In this document: piece by piece, positions 16,767 through 25,465 of the stretch
Layout: each line of letters starts with the position of its first letter
Numbering within the stretch: the stretch's first letter is position 1
Source of the DNA: Verrucomicrobiota bacterium
GTDB lineage: Bacteria > Verrucomicrobiota > Verrucomicrobiia > Verrucomicrobiales > Akkermansiaceae
Reading direction: 5' to 3'
DNA length: 52,393 nt
NCBI GenBank assembly: GCA_030835305.1
Contig: JAURPJ010000043.1
Span: forward strand, 1 to 52,393
Notes under the pieces: model-generated
Told to the model about the DNA's origin: nothing
Seen by the model: only the letters and a program-made list of their open reading frames with translations
Database searches by the model: none
Position numbers and translations under genes: made by a program

Positions 16767-17630
16767 ATGAAGCTGTCCCGCGTCTTTCTTTTGCTTGCTG
16801 CCACCGCCCTCGTTTGCGGGATCCTCCTGACCAATCACCGGGGAATGGCAGATGAAGTGGAAAAGACTAAGGCCGGGACCTCGAAAGAGTTTACCTTCGT
16901 TCAAATGTGCGACACCCAACTGGGCATGGGCGGCTACGAGCACGATGTCAAAACCTTCGAGCTCGCGGTCGCGCAGATCAATGACATGGCTCCCGACTTT
17001 GTGCTCATCTGTGGTGATCTGGTCGGCAAAGCCAACGATAAATCCTTTGCCGACTTCAATCGAATCAAGACTGGCTTCAAAATTCCCTGTCACTGTGCCC
17101 CCGGAAATCATGACATCGGTAACAAGCCCACCATCGAATCACTTAAAAGCTATCGAGCAAAAGTCGGCAAAGACTACTACACTCTGGAACACAAGGGCTA
17201 CACCTTCGTCGTGGCAAACACCCAACTCTGGAAGGCTCCTCTGAAAGGCGAGTCCGAAAAGCACGACGACTGGTTCAAGGCCGCTTTGAAAACCGCCAAG
17301 GAAAAGAACAGCCCGGTTGTCGTCGTGACCCACTACCCGCTCTTTGTGAAGGCTCCGGACGAAAAGGAGAACTACTACAACATCGAACCCAAAAAGCGGA
17401 AGGAACTGCTCGAACTGTTCAATGCCAACGGAGTGGTTGCGATGCTCGCAGGCCACACCCACAAATTAGTCATCAATGACTACCAAGGCATTCAGATGGT
17501 GAATGGAGAAACGACCAGCAAAAACTTCGACAAGCGTCCGCTCGGCTTCCGCAAGTGGACCGCGAAGGAAATAGGCAGTCTAAGCCACGAGTATGTCAAA
17601 CTTGCCGGTGAGATTTCCGACAAAGAATGA
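16767..17630 (+). CDS. Exported calcineurin-like metallophosphoesterase
   Basis: 287 residues from ATG 16767, which has AAGGAG four bases upstream and opens the signal sequence (MKLSRVFLLLAATALVCGILL). An in-frame ATG at 16746 has no ribosome site and adds seven residues before the signal. All calcineurin-like metal motifs are present: CDTQLG (Asp49), ICGDLVGKAND (Asp84), APGNHDIGN (Asn114-His115-Asp116), VVTHYPLF and LAGHTHKL. It therefore binds two metals and cleaves phosphoesters outside the cytoplasm. The family includes phosphatases and nucleotidases; nothing here selects a substrate. It is divergent from the SASA cluster and convergent, eight bases apart, with the regulator gene. Confidence 0.92.
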   Translation: MKLSRVFLLLAATALVCGILLTNHRGMADEVEKTKAGTSKEFTFVQMCDTQLGMGGYEHDVKTFELAVAQINDMAPDFVLICGDLVGKANDKSFADFNRIKTGFKIPCHCAPGNHDIGNKPTIESLKSYRAKVGKDYYTLEHKGYTFVVANTQLWKAPLKGESEKHDDWFKAALKTAKEKNSPVVVVTHYPLFVKAPDEKENYYNIEPKKRKELLELFNANGVVAMLAGHTHKLVINDYQGIQMVNGETTSKNFDKRPLGFRKWTAKEIGSLSHEYVKLAGEISDKE

Positions 17631-17637
17631 AGCCCCC

Positions 17638-18855
17638 TCAGGTTACTCGATTCAGGTTCTGGCGAAATTTACCTGGAGAGATCCCGTAGCGTTCACGATA
17701 GCTCGTTTGAAGATAGTGGGCATAAGTAAAGCCCGTCAATTCCGCGATCGCTTCGATCGTGAGGTCGGTATTTTGCAGAAGGCGGTTCACTTCTCCAAAG
17801 CGAACACGGAGTAGCTCGGCCTTCGCACCTCGTTTCAGGGTTGCTTTCATTCGTCTTTCCAGGGTGCTGCGCGAAACTCCAAGCTGAGCACAGATTTCTG
17901 CCACCGTCATTCCTGAGAAGGCCTGCTTCCGGATCAACTTCACCGCCTGAAGAACGATAGGATCATCAATCACGAATTCATCCGATGAAGCCCGGATTTC
18001 GATGCCTTTCGGAGGGATCAAGATGGTCCTGGGATTCACACCGGGACCGCCCTTCATCATCTGATCCAACACTTCGGCGGCACGGTAGCCCACCGCCTCG
18101 CCATCGAATCTCACACTGGTCAGCGGAGGTGATGCGAATCTGCACAGGGTGGTTTCGTTCTCGCAACCCACCACTGCAACTTCCTCGGGAACTAAGATTC
18201 CGGCACGTTGACAGGCATCGAGAAGGCGGGTGGCGAGTTGGTCGTTTGTAGCAAAGATTCCCACTGGTTTTTGGAGTGATTGCAACCACGCCATCAACTT
18301 GTCTTGATGGTCCTCCCAATCGTCTGGCGTCGCTTCGCCATGAGATGGAAGGAGCGAACACCCAGCGTCAATACTCTCCCGCAAGTAGTTGACAAATTTT
18401 TGAATTCGTTCCCGGAAGAATGATTCGGTGTCGAGGGTGTAGGCCGCGAAGTGACGATAGCCCCGGTTGATGAAGTGGTCGGCGACCAATTGTCCGATCA
18501 TCCGGTTATCCATACCAATGAAGGGAAGCTGTCGATTTAAGTTTGAGGATCGCAACTCGACCGCCGGAACGCCCGTCGAGGCGATGGCCCGGGCCATCCC
18601 ATCGGTCTGGGTTCTCGTGAGGATTCCGTCTCCATCCCAGTTCTCCAACCACGGGGGAACAGATGATTCCAGAGATCTGAGCTCGAGGAAGGTCGACCAA
18701 GGACCATGACGGTGGATGTATCGACTGACTCCGGCAAGCATCTCACGGGAGTAAGTCCGGGTGGTTTCGATGAGAATCGCAACCCGGCGAACAGAGGGAT
18801 TTAGCGGAGATTTAATGTGACGAAAAACCTGATGTTTTTTGGACTTTAACTGGAT
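17638..18855 (-). CDS. XylR-like AraC-family transcriptional regulator (start unresolved)
   Basis: A sugar-responsive regulator with an N-terminal LacI-like periplasmic-binding-protein sensor (RRVAILIETTRTYSREMLAGV, GIFATNDQLATRLL, AVVGCENETTLCRF, PPLTSVRFDG). The C-terminal AraC DNA-binding domain has two helix-turn-helix motifs (VAEICAQLGVSRSTLERRM and IEAIAELTGFTYAHYLQTSYRERYG). The architecture is that of xylose regulator XylR and its Verrucomicrobia expansions. No ATG, GTG or TTG exists in frame between the divergent gene and the conserved domain. Canonical codons occur only at 19089, 19041 and 19029, deep inside the opposite gene. An AAGGAG lies at 18864-18859, with ATC (18855) and TTA (18849) just after; ATT at 18816 would match the usual length. 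The end coordinate is therefore provisional. It probably controls the divergent operon starting at 18889. Confidence 0.85.
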   Translation of the reverse strand: MQLKSKKHQVFRHIKSPLNPSVRRVAILIETTRTYSREMLAGVSRYIHRHGPWSTFLELRSLESSVPPWLENWDGDGILTRTQTDGMARAIASTGVPAVELRSSNLNRQLPFIGMDNRMIGQLVADHFINRGYRHFAAYTLDTESFFRERIQKFVNYLRESIDAGCSLLPSHGEATPDDWEDHQDKLMAWLQSLQKPVGIFATNDQLATRLLDACQRAGILVPEEVAVVGCENETTLCRFASPPLTSVRFDGEAVGYRAAEVLDQMMKGGPGVNPRTILIPPKGIEIRASSDEFVIDDPIVLQAVKLIRKQAFSGMTVAEICAQLGVSRSTLERRMKATLKRGAKAELLRVRFGEVNRLLQNTDLTIEAIAELTGFTYAHYLQTSYRERYGISPGKFRQNLNRVT

Positions 18856-18888
18856 AGACTCCTTAAAAGAAAGAAATAAGATGCCGAA

Positions 18889-19470
18889 ATGACAAACAAG
18901 GTGATTGGTAAGGCTCTGATTGTAATTGGAGATGCCAGCGAAACGGTCGACACCCTGTATCCCTACTATCGGCTGCAGGAAGCGGGAATTGAACCGGTGG
19001 TGATTGCTCCCGAGAAGAGACTCTACCAAATGGTGATGCACGAAATCCGTCCCGGCTGGACCATCACGAAGGAGTGGGAAGGCTATCAATTGGCTGCCGA
19101 TCTTGCCTTTTCAGAAGTGAATCCAGAGGACTATCTTGGAATACTGTTCTCAGGTGGACGGGCCCCGGAATACATCCGCGAAGACCCGGATCTCATCAAA
19201 TTAACCCAATGGTTTTTTGACCAAAACAAACCGATTGCGAGTGTTTGTCATGGAGTCGAGATTCCTGCGCGCGCGGATCGAGTGAAGGGACGGCGCATGG
19301 CCACCGTGGCGAAGTGCCAATTCGACCTCGAAATCTGTGGAGGAATTTATGTCAACGAAGCCTGCGTGATCGATGGCAATCTGGTCTCGGGAAGAACCTA
19401 TCATGACAACGGACACTACGTGGGCCCCTGGATCAAGATGCTCGAGGAAGCAGCCTCAATCGAAGCTTGA
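18889..19470 (+). CDS. DJ-1/PfpI family protein
   Basis: A 193-residue cytoplasmic protein (no signal) of the DJ-1/PfpI class-I-amidotransferase-like fold. The nucleophile elbow is ASVCHGVEI (Cys120, His121), with Glu18 (GDASETVDTLYPYYRLQ) in the position of the conserved acid that activates the cysteine. The loop FSGGRAPEYIREDPD matches the 'GGxxxxxxL' oxyanion region. Members act as deglycases, glyoxalases, chaperones or proteases. It is the first gene of a plus-strand operon; the next gene begins four bases after its stop. Divergence from the XylR-like regulator suggests sugar-controlled expression. Handling of a reactive carbonyl intermediate is conceivable given the redox genes that follow, but this is inference. 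Confidence 0.92.
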   Translation: MTNKVIGKALIVIGDASETVDTLYPYYRLQEAGIEPVVIAPEKRLYQMVMHEIRPGWTITKEWEGYQLAADLAFSEVNPEDYLGILFSGGRAPEYIREDPDLIKLTQWFFDQNKPIASVCHGVEIPARADRVKGRRMATVAKCQFDLEICGGIYVNEACVIDGNLVSGRTYHDNGHYVGPWIKMLEEAASIEA

Positions 19471-19473
19471 AAA

Positions 19474-20382
19474 ATGAATCGAAGAGATTTCTCAAAAATT
19501 GTCGGGGCAGCAGCCCTCATTCGGCCTGCCCAAGGAGCGGAACAAGAATGGGCTCTCCGCTATGTCCTGTCCTCGGCAATGTATGGCAACATGCCTCTTG
19601 ACCAAGTCTTGGCCCAAGTTGGGAAGACCGGATGTGAATCGATCGATATCTGGCGCAAAGTCCATGCCACTCATCGGGAGCAGATCAGCGAGATTGGGGA
19701 TGATGCCTTTCAGAAACTCCTCAAAAAGCATCAGACCAAGATGTCGGTCTCGACATGCTATCCGCTGGGGCCTTTTCGGCAAGATGAGGAGATGCGTTGG
19801 GCAAAAAAGAACGGCGGGGCGATGACCGTCTGCGGCTCGGGCGGGATGGGGCCGAAGGATCCTGTCGGCAAGGAGGCTAGGCGACAGATGAAAGCCTTCT
19901 TTGAGAAACTAAAACCCCACTATGAGCTGGCAGAGGAACTTGGCGTGACCATGGCAATTGAGAATCACAAGAACTCGATGCTCTCCTCACCCGATTCCAT
20001 CCGGTATTTTTATGAGCTGAATCCTTCGAAGAACATCGGCTTGGCCTTCGCACCTCATCATCTCGAGGACGCCATTGACCAGATCCCCGCACTCCTTCGG
20101 GAAGGAGGAAACAGGCACATTACCTTCATCTATTTTCAGGAACATCATCCGTCATCAAAGAAAAAGATGTCCGAAGAAGAGCAGCTCAAGCAGCTCCCTG
20201 GATTTGGCAAACTGGATTACATTCCGATCTTGCAGGTTCTGCGTGATATCAAATTCTCCGGACTGGTGGAGGTTTTTGGTCACCCTGTACCAAGAGGAAT
20301 TCCAATGCTTGGATCCGCAGCTGAAATCACCGAGGCCATCAACACCTCGAGGGCTTATCTCTCTAACTGCCTGAAGAAATGA
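19474..20382 (+). CDS. Sugar phosphate isomerase/epimerase-like TIM barrel protein
   Basis: A 302-residue AP-endonuclease-2-like TIM barrel. The N-terminus (MNRRDFSKIVGAAALIRPAQG) is a short Tat-like signal with the RRDF motif, so it is probably exported. Barrel landmarks include GCESIDIWRKVHA, the strand MAIENHKNSMLSS carrying a metal-binding Glu, HITFIYFQEHHPS, and the C-terminal VEVFGHPVPRG. Family members isomerise or epimerise sugars or act as xylose-isomerase-like enzymes with a divalent metal. It overlaps the next gene by four bases (ATGA), so the isomerase-like enzyme and the pentaheme cytochrome are translationally coupled. The exact substrate is not recognisable. Confidence 0.85.
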   Translation: MNRRDFSKIVGAAALIRPAQGAEQEWALRYVLSSAMYGNMPLDQVLAQVGKTGCESIDIWRKVHATHREQISEIGDDAFQKLLKKHQTKMSVSTCYPLGPFRQDEEMRWAKKNGGAMTVCGSGGMGPKDPVGKEARRQMKAFFEKLKPHYELAEELGVTMAIENHKNSMLSSPDSIRYFYELNPSKNIGLAFAPHHLEDAIDQIPALLREGGNRHITFIYFQEHHPSSKKKMSEEEQLKQLPGFGKLDYIPILQVLRDIKFSGLVEVFGHPVPRGIPMLGSAAEITEAINTSRAYLSNCLKK

Positions 20383-22466
20383 AAAAGAGTTTTCTTACAG
20401 CTTTAGTGCTGATGATTGGCGAGCTCGCTCAAGCCGAACCTCTTGTGATTGGCTATGAGCGATTTCATTCAGAGACTCCCTCCACAGTTGGTGGAGCGAT
20501 CCTTTTTTCCGAGCTTGGCTGTGCCAACTGTCACGGAGGATCCAAGGTTGTCATTCCAAGGAGCGGGCCTTCCCTCGAGGATCTTTCCAGCCGCATGAAT
20601 CACGAATGGGTGGTGAAGTTTCTTCAAAATCCCGAAGCCGGGCGCAAGGGATCTACGATGCCCCACATGACTCACAGCCTTACCGTGATGGAGATCGATG
20701 ATGTCGTTTCCTATCTTAGTTCTCTAGGAAAAGGACTCAAGTTCAAGAAGGCACGTCATGCCAACGCCGAACGTGGGAGCGCCCTCTATCATGAGAAAGG
20801 ATGTGTCGCGTGCCACGCTCCGACAGAGGATTTTCAAGGCCCTCAGGGCAAGGGCTTCAATCTAAAATCGGCCCTCGCGATTCCTCTGCCCGATCTCAAG
20901 AAGAAGACAACACTCACGGCGCTGGAGCACTTCCTCAGCGATCCCTCGAAGTATCGTCCGGATGGTCGCATGCCACACATTGCTCTCGAAAAGCAGGAGG
21001 TTATCGACCTCTCCGCTCATTTGCTCGACTACCAATCAAGCGACCCCCGGGAATCCCGAGATCTCATTCTCTGGCCCAAGGTGGATCGCGATCAGGTCGC
21101 CCGTGGTAAGTCTCTCGTGGTCAGAATGAACTGCACCTCTTGCCATAACCTGCCAGGAATTGAAGCCACGAAATTACTCCCGATCAAACCAGCCTCTTCC
21201 TTGAAAACGAAATCCTGTCTTTCGACTGATCCCGTCAAAGGGCTACCCCACTATAAGCTTAGTGACAAGCAACGTGCTTCCCTCACTCTCTATCTCAAGG
21301 GAGATCAATCGACTACGCCGGATCACGACAAGGGGCACCTGACCTTCGCGGCCATGAATTGTTACGCCTGCCATAGTCGTGATGGAAGAGGTGGTCCGAG
21401 CATAACGACTGACTCTTTCTTTATCGGCGACGAAAACCTTGGTGACTCCGGTCGCGTGCCGCCACCACTCACTGGCATCGGTCACAAACTTCAGCACGAT
21501 TGGTTGGTGGACGTGCTGGAAGGACGCAAAGACCGTCGGGTTCGCCCCTACTTAAAAACTCAAATGCCGGCTTATCCTGCGCAAGCGGAGGTCCTGGCCA
21601 AATGGCTCGCCAAACTTGATGCAGCACCAGGGGCCAAGCCAATCGTTTTACAACCCAACGACCTCGAAGCGGGTCGCAAGCTCCTCGGTAGTGAGGGTGG
21701 CGTCAACTGCATCACTTGTCACAATTGGGGTGAGCAACAGTCGCTGGGAATTCCAGCTCTCGATATTAGTTCACTCGATCAGCGACTTAAGCCCGGCTGG
21801 TTCCGTTCCTACCTCCTCGATCCTCCCGCCTATCGTCCCGGCACCCTGATGCCCTCGCTATGGCCCAATGGTCATTCGTCACTTCCAGATGTTCTCGACG
21901 GAGACACGGAACGCCAGATCGCGGCCATTTGGGTATTTATTCAGCAAGGTGAAAGCTTACCAACCGGATTCCCCGATAACCGGAGTGGACGCTTTGAGCT
22001 TACTCCAAAGGACCGGCCTATCATCCAGCGCACCTTCTTTGAAACGACCGGTACAAAAGCTATTCTGGTCGGATTCCCGGGAGACATTCATCTCGCTTAC
22101 GACGGGCAGAAATCGCAACCGTCGCTGGTGTGGCGCGGCCGTTTCTTTGATGCTTATGGCACATGGTTCTCCCGATTCTCTCCGTTCGGAAAACCCTTGA
22201 GCGACATAGTCTATCCTGTTGATCACGCCGGTCTCAAAGCGGCGCGCTTTCGAGGCTATCAGATTGGCCCACGTGGCAATCCAACCTTCTTGTCCCAGCC
22301 GGGTGACCAATTGATCGAAGACAGCTATCGGGTCGAAGGCGGTCAATTGATCCGGACCGTGAAGTGGAATCAAGGCTCGCCCCCTGCGACTGCCCACCCG
22401 GCCGGACTCAATGTTGAGACGGCCATTGGCAACCGAAGCAAAAAATACATTTACTCATGGAAGTGA
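20379..22466 (+). CDS. Pentaheme c-type cytochrome
   Basis: A 695-residue exported protein (signal MKKSFLTALVLMIGELAQA) with five CxxCH sites: CANCH (48-52), CVACH (142-146), CTSCH (252-256), CYACH (328-332) and CITCH (444-448). Met-containing distal segments follow most of them (TMPHM, RMPHI, QMPAYP, LMPSLW), so these look like tandem class-I cytochrome c domains with His/Met ligation. The last 170 residues carry no heme site and resemble the N-terminal segment that precedes propeller domains in related fused enzymes (FFETTGTKAILVGFPGDIHLAY). It overlaps the preceding isomerase gene by four bases and the following propeller gene by ten, forming a tightly coupled redox unit. It likely passes electrons from the propeller or another periplasmic dehydrogenase to the respiratory chain. 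Confidence 0.93.
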   Translation: MKKSFLTALVLMIGELAQAEPLVIGYERFHSETPSTVGGAILFSELGCANCHGGSKVVIPRSGPSLEDLSSRMNHEWVVKFLQNPEAGRKGSTMPHMTHSLTVMEIDDVVSYLSSLGKGLKFKKARHANAERGSALYHEKGCVACHAPTEDFQGPQGKGFNLKSALAIPLPDLKKKTTLTALEHFLSDPSKYRPDGRMPHIALEKQEVIDLSAHLLDYQSSDPRESRDLILWPKVDRDQVARGKSLVVRMNCTSCHNLPGIEATKLLPIKPASSLKTKSCLSTDPVKGLPHYKLSDKQRASLTLYLKGDQSTTPDHDKGHLTFAAMNCYACHSRDGRGGPSITTDSFFIGDENLGDSGRVPPPLTGIGHKLQHDWLVDVLEGRKDRRVRPYLKTQMPAYPAQAEVLAKWLAKLDAAPGAKPIVLQPNDLEAGRKLLGSEGGVNCITCHNWGEQQSLGIPALDISSLDQRLKPGWFRSYLLDPPAYRPGTLMPSLWPNGHSSLPDVLDGDTERQIAAIWVFIQQGESLPTGFPDNRSGRFELTPKDRPIIQRTFFETTGTKAILVGFPGDIHLAYDGQKSQPSLVWRGRFFDAYGTWFSRFSPFGKPLSDIVYPVDHAGLKAARFRGYQIGPRGNPTFLSQPGDQLIEDSYRVEGGQLIRTVKWNQGSPPATAHPAGLNVETAIGNRSKKYIYSWK

Positions 22467-23983
22467 AAAATTCGAACCGGCATCAATCTGTTTTGCTTCG
22501 CCTAATGGTCGTTACGATGACCAGCAGCGTCTTGGCAAAGGAGGCTCTGATTCCTGAATCATACGAACGCTTCGAAATTCTCTCTGCGGGTGTGGAAAAG
22601 GATTCCCGTGACCCGTCCTGGACACCCGCCGAAGGCATTCCGATGGAGGTGGGCGGGATGGAATGGATGGGAGATCGACTGGCGGTTTGTATTCGCAAGG
22701 GAGAAGTCTGGATGCTTGAGAAGCCGCTCTCCGAAGACCGAAAAGAATTCAAGTTTCACCTCTTTGCATCCGGATTGCACGAACCACTTGGCTTGCTGAA
22801 AGATGGTGATGATCTTCTGGTCGCGCAGCGGTCGGAAGTGACTCGCCTGCAGGACAACAATCGCGACGGCAGGGCGGATGCTTATCTCACCGAGTGCGAC
22901 GGTTGGAATGTCTCGGGCAACTACCATGCCTATACCTACGGACCCGTTCGCGACGGAAATGGAGATCTATGGGTGTCCCTTAATCTCGGCATGGGCAAGC
23001 TTGCCAATAATAAGATCGGCTGGCGCGGCTGGGCAGGAACCATTGGGAATGATGGCTCTTTTCAACCCAAGTCTCTGGGCACGCGTTCGCCCTCCGGAAT
23101 GGGAGTCAATCAGAGGGGTGACTTGTTCTTCTCGGACCAGCAAGGGACCTGGATCCCCGCCACCCCGATCTATCATCTGCGCCCTGGCGTATTTTATGGA
23201 AATCAAGAATCACTCGCCAGCTTGAAGTCGCCAAGGGCTCCCTTCGCCATGAAAGTCATCCCAAAAGCAAACCAACCTTATGGCAAGGCCCTGGCCAGCT
23301 CGGAACGGTTTGTCCCGCCGGCAGTCTGGCTCCCCTACAATAAAATGGGACGTTCTGCAACTGACGTGCAGGTCATCGATCAGCAGGGAAAGTTCGGGCC
23401 TTTCGACGGTCAATTGCTCGTCGGAGAATTCACCAACTCCGCAGTGAATCGTGTCTTCCTCGAACAAGTGGATGGCGAATACCAGGGCGCGTGTTTTCCG
23501 TTTTTGACCAATTTCCCGGCGGCGGTATTGCGTCTCCAGTTTGCGCCGGATGGTTCACTTTTTGTGGGAATGAGCAACCGGGGTTGGTCATCACTGGGCA
23601 ATCGCAGCTATGGCTTGCAGCGCATTCGATTCAACAAGCGCACTCCTTTTGCAATTAGAGAGATGCGAGCCAAGCCGGATGGCTTCGAACTGGTCTTTAC
23701 CGAACCGCTCAACCCGGAGTCACTGAGCCTCGCGACGTTGGAGCTGAGTAGTTTTACCTATCAGTATTCCCCGCGTTACGGAGGTGATGAGGTCGATACC
23801 ACTTCACACAGTGTTAGCGACATCCGGCTTTCCCCGGACAGCAAATCTGTGCGTTTTCAAGTCGATGGCTTAAGAGTCCATCATGTCTTCGAGCTTCGCA
23901 CCCATGGCCTGAAATCAAACTCCGGCCAAAGGCTCAAACACCCGAACGCGTGGTACACTCTTAACCGGATTCCCGGTAAATAG
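22457..23983 (+). CDS. Exported beta-propeller protein (sorbosone-dehydrogenase-like)
   Basis: A 508-residue propeller protein; the signal region is within the first about 28 residues (LLRLMVVTMTSSVLA). Blade motifs resemble the soluble quinoprotein / L-sorbosone-dehydrogenase group: GGMEWMGDRLAVCIRKGEVW, LHEPLGLLKDGDDLLVAQ, then NNRDGRAD and NYHAYTYGPVRDGNGDLW. A C-terminal Ig-like domain begins about residue 395. There is no CxxCH, unlike its paralogue at 28389-31082, where cytochrome and propeller are fused; here the electron acceptor is the separate pentaheme cytochrome encoded upstream with a 10-base overlap. Whether it binds PQQ is not decidable by eye. It is the last gene of the operon controlled, by position, by the XylR-like regulator. 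Confidence 0.88.
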   Translation: MEVKNSNRHQSVLLRLMVVTMTSSVLAKEALIPESYERFEILSAGVEKDSRDPSWTPAEGIPMEVGGMEWMGDRLAVCIRKGEVWMLEKPLSEDRKEFKFHLFASGLHEPLGLLKDGDDLLVAQRSEVTRLQDNNRDGRADAYLTECDGWNVSGNYHAYTYGPVRDGNGDLWVSLNLGMGKLANNKIGWRGWAGTIGNDGSFQPKSLGTRSPSGMGVNQRGDLFFSDQQGTWIPATPIYHLRPGVFYGNQESLASLKSPRAPFAMKVIPKANQPYGKALASSERFVPPAVWLPYNKMGRSATDVQVIDQQGKFGPFDGQLLVGEFTNSAVNRVFLEQVDGEYQGACFPFLTNFPAAVLRLQFAPDGSLFVGMSNRGWSSLGNRSYGLQRIRFNKRTPFAIREMRAKPDGFELVFTEPLNPESLSLATLELSSFTYQYSPRYGGDEVDTTSHSVSDIRLSPDSKSVRFQVDGLRVHHVFELRTHGLKSNSGQRLKHPNAWYTLNRIPGK

Positions 23984-23985
23984 CC

Positions 23986-24048
23986 CGATCAGGCTTTGAA
24001 TGGAACACCCCCACCAGGGCCTTCAGTTCCTCCTGAAATTCCTGATCG
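23986..24048. terminator. Nested inverted repeats between convergent genes
   Basis: CGATCAGG (23986-23993) is perfectly complementary to CCTGATCG (24041-24048), and inside it GGAAC (24002-24006) pairs with GTTCC (24026-24030). The element fills the gap between two convergent stops, so a bidirectional terminator is likely, although no long U-run is seen. On the minus strand part of this interval also reads like protein in a shifted frame (FQEELKALVGVFH), so it may be a former gene end. Confidence 0.35.
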
Positions 24049-24049
24049 T

Positions 24050-25465
24050 TTAAGCCAACAAGTCCTTGACGACGCGGCCATGAACATCGGTGAGCCGAAA
24101 GTCGCGGCCCTGGCTGCGGAAAGTGAGGCGTTTGTGGTCGATGCCAAGTTGGTACAGGATGGTCGCATGAAGGTCATGAACATGGACCTTGTTCTCGACT
24201 GCGTGATAGCCAAATTCATCGGTAGCACCATAGGTCAGTCCAGATTTCATGCCACCACCAGCCATCCACATCGTAAAGCCATGCGGATGGTGATCGCGCC
24301 CCCAGGAACTACCCATCACCTGAGCGACCGGAGTTCGACCGAACTCGCCACCCCAGATGACAAGAGTGTCGTCGAGAAGTCCGCGCTGCTTGAGGTCTGA
24401 GATTAGCGCAGCAATGGGCTGATCGGCTGCGCCACACTGTCGCCGGTGCTCGCGGTCCATATCGGTATGGGAATCCCAGCCACGATCGTAAAGTTGCACG
24501 AAGGGCACTCCGCGCTCCACAAGTCGACGCGCCAACAGGCAATTGCGGGCGAAGGAGGGTTTAACCCGGTCTGCGCCATAAAGCTCCATCGTTTTTTCCG
24601 ATTCCTTTCCAAGGTCGGCAAGCGCAGGCACACTGACCTGCATGCGAAAGGCCAGTTCATAGGAATCAATACGAGCGGCAATTTCAGGATCACCAAGAAT
24701 AAAGTGCTGCCGGTGGTTCATCCACCTCAGAAGATCGAGCTCTCGGCGACGGTCTCTCGTCGTGACACCTTTTGGGTTGTCGAGGTGAAGCACGGGAACT
24801 CCGCTGTTTTGGAACGGCACCCCGGCGTGGCGGGAGTCGAGAAACCCGTTGCCCCAAAAGCTCTGCAAGAGCGGCTGACCATCGCTCACCCCGGAAGTCA
24901 GAACGGTGTAGGCGGGGAGATCATCATTGACAGTTCCAAGTCCATAGGACATCCAGGATCCAAGAGTCGGTCGATCACCCAACAAAGTCCCGCTATTCAT
25001 AAAATTCACCCCAGGGTCATGAATATTGGTATCAGTGTGCATCGAGCGGATGACCGTCAACTCATCAGCGACCTTAGCGAGATTAGGTAAGAGTTCGGAA
25101 ATCATCGTGCCTGATTCTCCATTCTGACGAAAGGCATAGGGCGACCCCTTGAGATTCGGAGTTCCACGAATCAGAGCAAACTTCTGATGGTCTTTCAGCA
25201 ACTCCTGCGGAATCGCTTTCCCATCAAGTTCGTTGAGCTTTGGCTTGGGATCAAAAAGATCGATGTGCGAAGGACCTCCGGCCATGAAGAGAAAGATGAC
25301 GCGCTTCGCTTTTGGCGCATGATGGCAACCAGGCAAACTCCCCTGTCCGGCAAGGAGCTTGTCATTCATCAACGCAGCCAGGGCCACCGAGCCGAGACCT
25401 CCTGCCGAGCGGCCCAGGAAGGCGCGACGAGTGAGATCTGCGGAGGATGAGGAATGAGGGCTCAT
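24050..25465 (-). CDS. DUF1501 family Tat-exported protein
   Basis: A 471-residue Tat substrate (DLTRRAFLGRSAGGLGSVALAALM). DUF1501 motifs: [32 protein letters not shown], and DLHATILYQLGIDHKRLTF near the end. Its ATG overlaps the stop of the LamG-bearing cytochrome by four bases (ATGA at 25465-25462), the tightest coupling among the three DUF1501 pairs here. That fixes the start and implies one-to-one synthesis with the cytochrome. The last visible gene of the large minus-strand locus running from 37700. Function as described for the family: alkaline-phosphatase-like fold, reaction unknown. Confidence 0.94.
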   Translation of the reverse strand: MSPHSSSSADLTRRAFLGRSAGGLGSVALAALMNDKLLAGQGSLPGCHHAPKAKRVIFLFMAGGPSHIDLFDPKPKLNELDGKAIPQELLKDHQKFALIRGTPNLKGSPYAFRQNGESGTMISELLPNLAKVADELTVIRSMHTDTNIHDPGVNFMNSGTLLGDRPTLGSWMSYGLGTVNDDLPAYTVLTSGVSDGQPLLQSFWGNGFLDSRHAGVPFQNSGVPVLHLDNPKGVTTRDRRRELDLLRWMNHRQHFILGDPEIAARIDSYELAFRMQVSVPALADLGKESEKTMELYGADRVKPSFARNCLLARRLVERGVPFVQLYDRGWDSHTDMDREHRRQCGAADQPIAALISDLKQRGLLDDTLVIWGGEFGRTPVAQVMGSSWGRDHHPHGFTMWMAGGGMKSGLTYGATDEFGYHAVENKVHVHDLHATILYQLGIDHKRLTFRSQGRDFRLTDVHGRVVKDLLA

